A stretch of DNA of 64,000 bases from Diphasiastrum complanatum. Lineage: Eukaryota > Streptophyta > Lycopodiopsida > Lycopodiales > Lycopodiaceae. The translations under genes and the position numbers were made by a program. This document shows, in pieces, positions 56,230-64,000 of this stretch (positions are counted from its first letter, which is position 1; each line of letters starts with the position of its first letter). The notes under the pieces were generated by a model. That model had not been told where the DNA came from, did no database searches, and saw only the letters and a list, made by a program, of their open reading frames with translations. The stretch is taken from NCBI GenBank assembly GCA_029204225.1, contig CM055100.1:14952123-15016122 (forward strand), given 5' to 3'.

Positions 56230-57275
56230 ATAATGTCTATCTAGTGCCCGTAGGCACAAAAGACAAAAGTACAAAACATACGTAGTAAGAGTAATGTCCG
56301 TGTAAGGACTTATTTTACAAATTATCTTTCTACTAACAAAACAAATAAATCAACAACCAACAATCTCTCTTTTTGCAAGAAGGAAATGCAAGGGCTTAAC
56401 CTCCCGCTCTGTTGAGGTACAAATGCAAGAGCTTAGCCACCAGCTTCGATGAGGCAATCATCTAAAAAAATAACCATATCACTAAGTAGCTGATCTGAAA
56501 AAGCGAGTGATAGACTGTGAAGCTAGCACTGAAGGCTGATGAGCGACTAGAAAAGAAGCTGAAGGCCATTGTAAGGCTCGGTATGATGATGTTGAACGGA
56601 CTACATGTTTAGGTCTAGTAGGTGATCACTGAGTCTTCAAATCTCTCTGTTGTATCGGGATATCAATCTCATCATCCGATACCTCCTCTCTTCCCCTCTT
56701 CTGTAAGAAATGTGTGACAAGGGTCTGACTATGAACATGATCTTCCTCCAAGGGTAAAATAGATGTTCGTAGAGCAAGCATCTCTTTCAATAAGTGTCCC
56801 ACACACCTGGGGTCTAGATATGCCAATAAGGAGCTAAGGGAGAGAAGAGTGTCTCTGTAGAGGCAGTAATATTGACCCCGGAACTCATAGTATCTGGGAC
56901 ATCTGAAAATAAAATGTGCCTCATCCTCTACCTCCTGCATCGAGCATAACTGGCAGATCTGCTATGGCTGGGTGTGTCAATAGATCAGTCGGTCTCAATA
57001 GCAAGCTGATGTGAGGATACACGAAGCTGCCTATACGGTATCAAAGACCATACGATAGTTTCTGTGAAAAATACAACAGGAGGGCAGTGAGGCTGAAGCA
57101 ATGCTGGAAACAGAAGATGGATCAGGATTAAGGGGACCTTTGCGACGAGGCGTTTTACAAATTGGAGGATGCACCTTCAGCGATGGACAGAAGCGATGGG
57201 ACAGGTGCAAACAGTCAGGGTAGAGCAGCGATGGAGGGCCAGCAGATGGACGCGATGGATATCCGCCATCCCTGG

Positions 57276-57278
<3 letters not shown>
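56157..57278 (-). mobile_element. LINE-6, internally deleted, minus strand
   Basis: From the right: a 5' region (57278-57070, with GATCCATCTTCTGTTTCCAG), then a jump into the ORF2 C-terminus (57070-56626), a 3' UTR with GGGCACTAGATAGACATTAT, and a (CT)n tail, seen here as (GA)n at 56157-56225. Confidence 0.82.
56626..56940 (-). pseudogene. LINE-6 ORF2 C-terminus
   Basis: VEDEAHFIFRCPRYYEFRGQ, YYCLYRDTLLSLSSLLAYLD, PRCVGHLLKEMLALRTSI, then HSQTLVTHFLQKRGREEV, a PIP-box-like QxxVxxFL followed by basic residues at 56704-56727, and an acidic end with TGA. Confidence 0.83.
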
Positions 57279-57350
<72 letters not shown>

Positions 57351-57405
57351 ACACACACACACACGCATGCACGCACGCACGCACGCGCACACACGCACAC
57401 ACACA
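57279..57405. repeat. LINE-7 tail: (GA)n then (CA)n/(GC)-rich
   Basis: (GA)n at 57279-57347 and CACACA/CGCACG repeats up to 57405. The only LINE tail here with a second dinucleotide. Confidence 0.93.
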
Positions 57406-58331
57406 AGAATGTCTTTTGATGCCAAAGCATATAAGATAGAGTAGTACATGTCAAGTATAGCATCTAAGGGAGCGTGTGACAAAAAAACATAAAAACATAG
57501 AACCTAAAATAACAACTTTGTAAAATTACATATGGCTTAGGAGCCATGTACAACAAGCAATGTATATGGGCTCTTAGCTAAGACGACTAAAAAAAGTCGT
57601 GATAAGAGGAGCCGAGGTAGTAGAGGAGCACTGATGACGACTCTAACAATGGTGGGTATGGGAACTCCGAACACTTGATATGTGTCTGGAGGCTCTAGTA
57701 GCAAGACCATGATGTATTGTACATTGTCTCTAATCTCGATGTCGGTCTCTTGTAGGAACATGTGTATCCTCATCCTCTGACTCTGAGTTTGTCGATGTTC
57801 TTTGTTTGGAAAAGAAAGCTGATTTGCGGTTGTGAATCTCAATAGTCTAACTAATCCTGCTAGCTCAAATCTCTTTTTAGCAAGAACATCTCACGTATCA
57901 TAAGGGCAACGCATCTGAGATCCTTGTAGGTGAGGAGAGAACGTAAAGTAGTGAATTTCTAAGTAAGCAATCTCATGATAAGCAAGTCATTTAAAAGTGA
58001 AGTGCTCCTCAGGCTCAACCTCACCCAATGGACATATCTCACATATCCTATGTTTGCATGGTATACCTTGGAAACGTCCCGTCTCAATAGCAAGATGGTG
58101 CAAGGATACACTTATCTGTCCCATAGTGAATCTCAGGCAGTGTGATAAACTATAGTCTAGATATAACGGCCGTGACCGGAAAACCTGACGCATCTAGCTC
58201 CAAGAATTGAGTTGGGATAAAGTCAGGTTTGATATCAATTGTCCTTGCCAAGCATGTTGAAGATAGACACGATGGATAGAGCATCTTACATACCCATGAG
58301 TGCTTGTTGGAAGGTCAAAGATGGGAATGCC

Positions 58332-58333
<2 letters not shown>
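57279..58333 (-). mobile_element. LINE-7, 5'-truncated, minus strand
   Basis: ORF2 C-terminal pieces: 58193-57987 (LSHCLRFTMGQISVSLHHLA, ETGRFQGIPCKHRICEIC) and 57842-57537 (decayed tail). A 3' end with ACTTGACATGTACTAC and TTTGGCATCAAAAGACATTC follows, then a mixed tail of (TG/CG)n and (CT)n at 57279-57405. Confidence 0.8.
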
Positions 58334-58418
<85 letters not shown>

Positions 58419-59695
58419 TTATGAATGTTCATGAAATACCCTAAGGTACATAGGACTAATAAATAGGTAGATGTCAAGTATGCACGGTGGGAGCATGAAA
58501 GCTCTACCACCTAAAAGAAACAAGACTACTAAAAAACAAGAAATAGTGACTGGCACAAGCATAGTCTATCATCATGCTACAATTAATGTCTCTCCGCCTG
58601 TAAAATAATGATGTATAGTATGTTGTGACACTGTCACTGAGCGAACTGTGGATCTCTGTCTCTGAGTGGATAGTCGGTGTCGTCTTTGTTGCCTTTAAGC
58701 TGTAGGTTGTGGCCTATGGGCTAGTTGTCTCTCTGGTCGTCTACACTGTCTTTGTCGTCTATGTATGGAAGCATCCGGAATCTCAGCCTCTCCATCAGAA
58801 TCAGTACTCTCCTCTCTCTATCTCCAAGGGGATAAACACTCCTGTATGCTCAGTTGTATCAAGGGGGAGGTGTCAGCGTCTAGCGCCATACGTAGGTCTA
58901 ACATCTCTCGGATCATCAATGCAACAGATCTGGGGTCCTCATACGATATCAAGGTAGCGAGTGTGAATGGGTGATCTCGAAACAAGCAATAGTATCTCCC
59001 TTGGATCTCGTAGTAGGCTGGGAATCTGAAGAGAAAATGAAACTCATCCTCTACATCGTGTGTATCACACATACTACAAATCCGAGCATCTCTCGGCTAC
59101 TCTCAATGGCTAGCTGGTGAGAGGAAATCCGAGATTGACCCATCACTATCCGCAATCTATGTGAGATACTATCCACCATATATCCGGGTACTATAGGATA
59201 CCCAACAGGATCCCGGGATAGAAAATGTGCCCGATAAAACTCCGACTTCACTCCAAACAAACCCTGCCAAGTGCTTTGAAGATATGCCCTATACAGATGT
59301 CCTCGAACATACTGATGAGTACCAACTAGTAGATCCGTAATATGGATACCCAATGTGGAGAGGAGACGACAGGCCTGGGAATACCACGAGAAGGAGTGTC
59401 CCTCTGAATGTAAGTGCTGGGATGATGACAAAGCTGCTGCAGCACAGTGTGTGCCTCTACCCTGAAGATCCTCCAGCCATTGTATGAATGTGACAATATG
59501 GAACAATGCCTCTAGCTGAATAACGGGGGCGACAAACTCCGCCAGCATAATATGATTTCGTATAGAGGGCTTAGCCCGTATCATCCAAGATAGCATATGA
59601 ATCTGAAGTCGTGAGATGCGTGCCCACTCGGTAGCCGTCAGGCCAGTACTCCATGTCTCTGATGCATACAAGGCTGAGGGGACTACCATAGTGTC
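58334..59695 (-). mobile_element. LINE-8, minus strand, interrupted by the gypsy element
   Basis: RT C-terminal half and ORF2 C-terminus (59689-58818), a degenerate tail and 3' UTR (TTGACATCTACCTATTTATT), then (CT)n, seen as (GA)n at 58334-58415. Its upstream part is cut off at 59696 by the gypsy LTR. Confidence 0.87.
58818..59689 (-). pseudogene. LINE-8 ORF2 RT thumb and C-terminus
   Basis: VVPSALYASETWSTGLTATE, WARISRLQIHMLSWMIRAKP, HSFSWYSQACRLLSTLGIHI, YRAYLQSTWQGLFGVK, then a shift near 59060 and VEDEFHFLFRFPAYYEIQGR, YYCLFRDHPFTLATLISYED. Matches LINE-5 43990-44870. The first zinc cysteine pair is degraded. Confidence 0.85.
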
Positions 59696-60174
59696 TGTTA
59701 GAGCCCAGCTATGGCTCTATCATGATCTCAGCATGACCGGTTACCAAAGGGCCTGAGACCTAGTATTGGCAAGGGGCGGTGACCGACGAGGACATCTGTC
59801 CCAAGTTGGGACCAGTGCGTCACGAGTAGCGATCCGGTGTGGCTGCCTAACAAGCTATCAGAGACGCGGTATGTCTTGACCGTCGGGACCCTAGCCATCA
59901 GTGAAGTGATGCTAGCCGGCAAGTAGTCGGGGTGACCAAGAGGGTCACAGGTCTTTGGCGGGGCACGGGGGTGGTACCCTATGAGTCACTCAGTATTCAC
60001 AGGTCACAGGGGCCATGCATACCAAGTGGACTGATCACCCACAGGTGGATGCCATGTGCCAGTTGACGGGAATAGCAGGTAGAAGGACTCAAGGAGGGGG
60101 TGCCTATGGTTGGGAGGTTCATTCTACACACCGGCTTCTAGGATTCACGAGCTTGGAGAGACTGGCTTGTGACA
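59696..60174 (+). repeat. gypsy 5' LTR (479 bp)
   Basis: TGTTAGAGCCCAG ... CTTGTGACA, with the PBS two bases later. Family match to the solo LTR at 19002-19460. Confidence 0.9.
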
Positions 60175-60176
60175 AT

Positions 60177-60187
60177 TGGTATCAGAG
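60177..60187 (+). other. gypsy primer-binding site
   Basis: TGGTATCAGAG, matching the usual initiator tRNA-Met site of plant LTR elements. Confidence 0.88.
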
Positions 60188-61070
60188 ACTCGTTCTAGAG
60201 AGAGAAACGACCGTTCTAGAGAGAGAGAGTGTAGAAATTGTCAAATTTTGCTTGTTTTTGAAGGATCTAGAGGAGAAAAATCGTGGGAGACATTTTTCAG
60301 AGGTGTTTGTGGACCTCCAGAGCTGCTGTTCCAGCCTATAGGGAGCCCACAACAATCCGATTTGGAGCAAAAAGTTTGGATTAAATTCTCCTGAAGGTCC
60401 ATCGCTCTCTTGCAGCCTATCTCCATCGCTGGTAAAGGAGGGAAAAGTGTTCAAATTACCAGGGAAATTTGGGGTGCTCAGTTCCTACAGCTCCAGTGCA
60501 CTTTTTTTAGACCTGTTCCAACGTTTTTCCAGTAGGGAATCTGGGTGCACTTGTTGTAGTCAGAACAGTGGCCAGAATGAAGTATTTTGAGGGCCTGACC
60601 AACACTGATCTAAGGACATACCAAATTCCAATACTCAAATTTGTGGGGAACTGGAGCGCTGCTCTAGCACCGATTTAGCGCCCATTTCTGACTGTTCCAG
60701 CGCTGATTTAAGGATCTACAAACATCCAACAATGTGGGGTAAATTGGAGCCCTTGGTTCTGCTGTTCTAGCGCCCTCCTTCAACGGCTTTTGGTGTTTTT
60801 ATCTACCCCTTTTCATCGTTTTATTAGACTGCTGTCCAGTGCTGTTCTGAAGCTATTCTGAAGCTATTTGAGGCTATTTTGAAGGCAGAATCGGCACTTT
60901 TCCTGAGGGGATCCCTTTGCTTGGATTTCAGGGAGAGCTCATCCTTTTTTCTTTCCTTGTCTTTGTTGTCTTGCAGTTGAAAGTTTGGTCAGATTTGCCT
61001 TTTCTGAGTGTTTTACAATAAGTGCAAATTTCTAGCTTGATTTTGTGCTATCGTTGTTTTTGTTTCATAA
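60188..61070. other. gypsy leader
   Basis: Untranslated region between PBS and gag. It contains repeated CTGTTCCAGCGC-like phrases (60300-60780). No coding block seen. Confidence 0.6.
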
Positions 61071-62049
61071 TGGAAGATGATAGAGTTGATATTCCGCTTA
61101 GTCCACCTGTTGCTCTCCCATCACCACCACCTAGCCCTGTGCTTAGCCCTGCCCATAATCCGCCTACAATGGCTGCTCGTTCGCCTGCTGGTACTTCCCC
61201 TTCTGTGCAAGCTCGCATGGATAGTGTGGAAAAGACCATCGCAGAGATGCGAGCGATGATGGTAGCTAGTGGTTATGCGTCTTCTTTGCAGTATGCTCCA
61301 CCTTATCCGTCTTTTGTTGTTCGTCCTTTGTTACCTCCACCCTATCCGGAAGACAAAGATATTAAACCTACCCGTTTCGCTGGAAACACTCCCCAACGCA
61401 ATACTGATATCGTAGATCAGTGGTTGCATAAGTGGGAGGAGTATTTTGATTTGAAGCGGTCCCCAACTGATGAGGGTCGGCGGGTCCACAAAGTTGCTTA
61501 GCATTTCACTGATTTTGCTGACAGGTGGTGGCGCAAGTTGTTGAAGTCTAATCAGGCTCCATCCACCTGGCTTGAGTTTAAGCGAGCTTTCAGAGCTCAG
61601 TTTATTCCTCCACATGAGCATGTGCGTGCGACGGATGCTTGGCTTTTGCATCGTCAGAGGCAGTACATGGTGCAGAAATATGCTGATAGGTATCGTGAGA
61701 CGCTTCTCAAGATTTTAGAAGAGATTCCCAAGTGGCTAGTAGTCCACAAGTTCGTATTTGGCCTTCGTGAAGAGTTGAGGCCTTCAGTGCTTAATGAAGG
61801 GTGCAAGATGTTAGAAGAGGGAGTTGCTACAGCTCTCAACTTTGAAGGTAATGTGCGCACCAAGGCTGAATCTGGAGCACCAAGCTGGCCTCAGAAGAAG
61901 GGTTCGCGAAAGTCTGGCCAAGCTGGTCAGAAAGGCTTTTCGCAGAACGATCCTATCCAGATGCAGCAGACTTTGAAGCGCAAGGCGGGATCTCCTATGG
62001 CTCGTCGTGCTTACGACAAGTCTCCCCTTAGTCCTGAGCAAAAGGAAAA
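61071..62049 (+). pseudogene. gypsy gag, first copy
   Basis: MEDDRVDIPLSPPVALPSPP start, Pro-rich, then QARMDSVEKTIAEMRAMMVA, PTRFAGNTPQRNTDIVDQWL, HKWEEYFDLKRSPTDEGR, TAG at 61499, then [60 protein letters not shown] and a basic tail. This is the retrotransposon gag capsid fold. No zinc knuckle before the break at about 62045. Confidence 0.85.
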
Positions 62050-62163
62050 GTGTTTATTCAGAATATTGTTAGGTTACATGGTCTTCCGAAGTCCATTGTT
62101 TCTGACGGGGATCCCAAGTTTACGGGAAACTTCTGGATTGAGGTGTTCGCCAAGATGGGAACA
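62050..62163 (+). pseudogene. Integrase scrap between two gag segments
   Basis: Reads [38 protein letters not shown], then TAG. This is the integrase core around the second catalytic Asp (SDGDPKFT). It normally lies about 3 kb further down the element. Confidence 0.88.
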
Positions 62164-62197
62164 TAGTTGCGGATGGGAAGCCTGGGAAAGAACAGTA

Positions 62198-64000
62198 ATG
62201 GACAAGTCCCTCATCCAATACATCTCGCAGTATCGAGAAGCAATTTTAAAGATTAAAAATATGGATGATTATCAGAAAATCAGGGGATTTGTCCGTGGCC
62301 TCAAAGATGAATATAAAGTAGAGGTCCAGAGAAACTCGCCTACTACCCTTGAGCAAGCTCTCAGATATGCTCAAATCTATGATGATTCAGTGGGTAGGAA
62401 GAGGGCGAGACAGCAGCCACTTTTTGAGCAGCCTCCTCAAAAAGACTTTCAATTTAAAAAGAAATTTTTAAAAAGAAAAAAAGAAGATAAATTTAAAGGT
62501 GAAGCTCCTCAGAAACGCCCTTCGCTCATACAGCCCTTAAAACCAGATGATTTTGAGAAATCCAAACAAGAACGTTTGTGCTTTGTGTGTATGCGCAAGG
62601 GACACACAGTCAGACAGTGTCCCAAGGGACCTTTCACTAAAAAAGAGAAGAAAGATAAGAAACAAGTTCATCTTGTTCAGACTGTATGTTTCCCCAGTGA
62701 CTCGGCAGCTTCCGAGAACAAAGTGTATCATGAAGATCATGAACATTGTTGCCAGTTGACCTCTGCAATGCTAGCGAGACCCTTCAGCTTTGGGCCGCAT
62801 GACCTAGTACGTATGCATGGGAAAGTTGGTAACCAGTCAGTAAGAGTAATGGTTGATGATGGGGCAACCCATAATTTCATCAACTACACCCTGGTTAGAA
62901 AGCTTAAACTTCCAAAAGTACCTAGTCAGCATAGGTACATAGTTTCGTTAGCTAAGGGTGAAGATAAGAAAATATGGGAAACTATGGTAAGTTATTTGAA
63001 TCTTGGTATTCAGGGGTACCAAGATGAAATAAACTTTCAGATAATGCACCTAGATCGCACAGACATTGTTCTCGGGAGAGATTGGCTCTACAGTTTAGGA
63101 CCTTCTCTCCACAGAAATTATGAGGAGAACACCCTCAGCTTTCAGCATAAAGGCCAAGAGATCCAGTTGCATGGGGAGCATGATGTTCCCAACAGTCCTA
63201 TGGTCTGCAGTTCAGAGCTCTGTCAGCTAATCGGAGACGAAGACCATCGAGTATTCTTATGTGACTTTCAGTTTATTCCTAAAGTTTCTGTTTCCAGTTC
63301 TATACAGCAGAAAATCAGTAAATTAGAAACTTTATTGTCTAAATTTAAAGATGTTTTTCCTCAAGATTTGCCACATGGTTTGCCACCTAGCAGAGAAGTA
63401 GGTCATGTAATAAACCTAGTACCAGGTACAACACCTGTTTCTAAACCTCCGTATCGGGTCAGCCGAATAGAGGATGAAGAAATAACTAGGCAATTAACAG
63501 ATTATCTTGGGAAAGGCCAAATTCAGACCAGTAGTTCACCATGGGCCTCACCAGTCCTACTGGTGAATAAGAAAGAAGGGTCTATGCGTCTTTGCGTAGA
63601 TTACAGAGCCCTCAATAAAGTCACAATTAAGAATAAGTACCCTATGCCTCGGGCAGACGAGTTGTTTGATCAACTCGACAGGGCTAAGTTTTTCAGTAAA
63701 ATAGACCTCAGATCGGGATATCATCAAGTCCGTATAAAGTCGGAAGATGTCTCGAAAACAGCTTTTAGGACTGGTCACGATCATTATGAGTTTAAGGTGA
63801 TGCCATTTGGGCTCACAAATGCTCCAGCTGCCTTTATGACCTTGATGAACAGTGTCCTCAGACCATACTTGGGTAAGTTTGTAGTCATATTTTTAGATGA
63901 CATCCTCGTCTACAGCAAAACGAGGAAGGAGCATCTAAAACACCTCAGAAAGGTGTTGCGACTGCTCAGAAAGTGTCACAAGCCTGTCTCTCCAAGCTCG
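62198..64000 (+). CDS. gypsy gag-protease-reverse transcriptase, second copy (open at the window edge)
   Basis: Open for about 600 codons with no stop. Order: end of the gag capsid ([38 protein letters not shown]), a basic stretch, CCHC knuckle [14 protein letters not shown] (62579-62620), protease-like [14 protein letters not shown] (62849-62890), where the usual D-S/T-G reads DDG, and [15 protein letters not shown] follows: [91 protein letters not shown], and the catalytic FLDDILVYS at 63890-63916. RNase H and integrase should follow outside. The long clean frame suggests a young insertion. The true gag start is lost; the ATG at 62198 is only the first Met after the mosaic join. Confidence 0.9.
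   Translation, partial: MDKSLIQYISQYREAILKIKNMDDYQKIRGFVRGLKDEYKVEVQRNSPTTLEQALRYAQIYDDSVGRKRARQQPLFEQPPQKDFQFKKKFLKRKKEDKFKGEAPQKRPSLIQPLKPDDFEKSKQERLCFVCMRKGHTVRQCPKGPFTKKEKKDKKQVHLVQTVCFPSDSAASENKVYHEDHEHCCQLTSAMLARPFSFGPHDLVRMHGKVGNQSVRVMVDDGATHNFINYTLVRKLKLPKVPSQHRYIVSLAKGEDKKIWETMVSYLNLGIQGYQDEINFQIMHLDRTDIVLGRDWLYSLGPSLHRNYEENTLSFQHKGQEIQLHGEHDVPNSPMVCSSELCQLIGDEDHRVFLCDFQFIPKVSVSSSIQQKISKLETLLSKFKDVFPQDLPHGLPPSREVGHVINLVPGTTPVSKPPYRVSRIEDEEITRQLTDYLGKGQIQTSSSPWASPVLLVNKKEGSMRLCVDYRALNKVTIKNKYPMPRADELFDQLDRAKFFSKIDLRSGYHQVRIKSEDVSKTAFRTGHDHYEFKVMPFGLTNAPAAFMTLMNSVLRPYLGKFVVIFLDDILVYSKTRKEHLKHLRKVLRLLRKCHKPVSPSS

Larger units (their letters stand above)
59696..64000 (+). mobile_element. 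Ty3/gypsy element, mosaic, runs off the window
   Basis: 5' LTR, PBS, leader (60188-61070), a first gag with one stop, a 114-bp integrase scrap, then a second gag-protease-RT frame open to 64000. It lies inside LINE-8. The 3' LTR and the rest of pol are outside. Confidence 0.92.

Noticed and set aside
60177-60187. tRNA gene fragment
   Set aside because: TGGTATCAGAG is the LTR element primer-binding site. No cloverleaf surrounds it.
60015-60394. Open frames over the gypsy LTR end and leader
   Set aside because: They overlap the LTR and PBS and show no domain.

Overview
The window looks like nuclear DNA of a land plant with a large, transposon-rich genome. Spliced exons sit in very long introns, and nearly everything else is plant-type mobile DNA: hAT transposons, LINEs, and Ty1/copia and Ty3/gypsy elements whose primer-binding sites match initiator tRNA-Met. 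I cannot name the species. A fern, lycophyte or gymnosperm would fit the intron sizes, but that is inference.

The one host gene I can support is an MCM9-type helicase on the minus strand. Thirteen consecutive exons between 54489 and 10910 join in phase into 432 codons with no stop. They cover the end of the N-terminal domain, the OB/zinc region and the AAA+ core through Walker A, Walker B, sensor 1 and the arginine finger. The first exons were not found, probably because they lie to the right of the LINE and gypsy block. The last exons must lie left of position 1. Intron 7 is 23.6 kb and the intron after the last visible exon is over 10.9 kb; both are filled with transposons.

Left block (1-10296), inside the last intron: three related hAT elements (A, B, C) lie end to end, separated by (AT)n tracts. 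Their transposase carries a BED finger, a hAT core and a long proline-rich, acidic, AT-hook tail. A and B also carry a second small gene, convergent with the transposase, encoding an Arg/Glu-rich coiled-coil protein of 113-121 residues. This two-gene layout is the best candidate for an undescribed system.

Middle: intron 11 holds a minus-strand copia remnant (12.9-14.7 kb). Intron 9 holds a hAT remnant (18.65-21.2 kb) split by a solo gypsy LTR with a perfect 5-bp target duplication. Intron 7 holds a complete-length but decayed hAT element (D, 23955-27739) with an 8-bp target duplication. It also holds a copia element whose two LTR ends (28954 and 45771) enclose a hAT fragment and a head-to-tail array of five LINEs.

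Right: after quiet introns (46-54 kb) comes a second array of three LINEs on the minus strand (56.2-59.7 kb). It is broken by a Ty3/gypsy element (59696 to the window end). That element is a mosaic: gag, then an integrase scrap, then a second gag-protease-RT frame that stays open to the window edge.

Most LINE copies end in a long (CT)n tract (LINE-3 in a short impure one), and the next LINE starts right after it. The LINE ORF2 C-termini carry a clear PCNA-binding (PIP-box) motif. None of the transposase or LINE polymerase genes looks fully intact.
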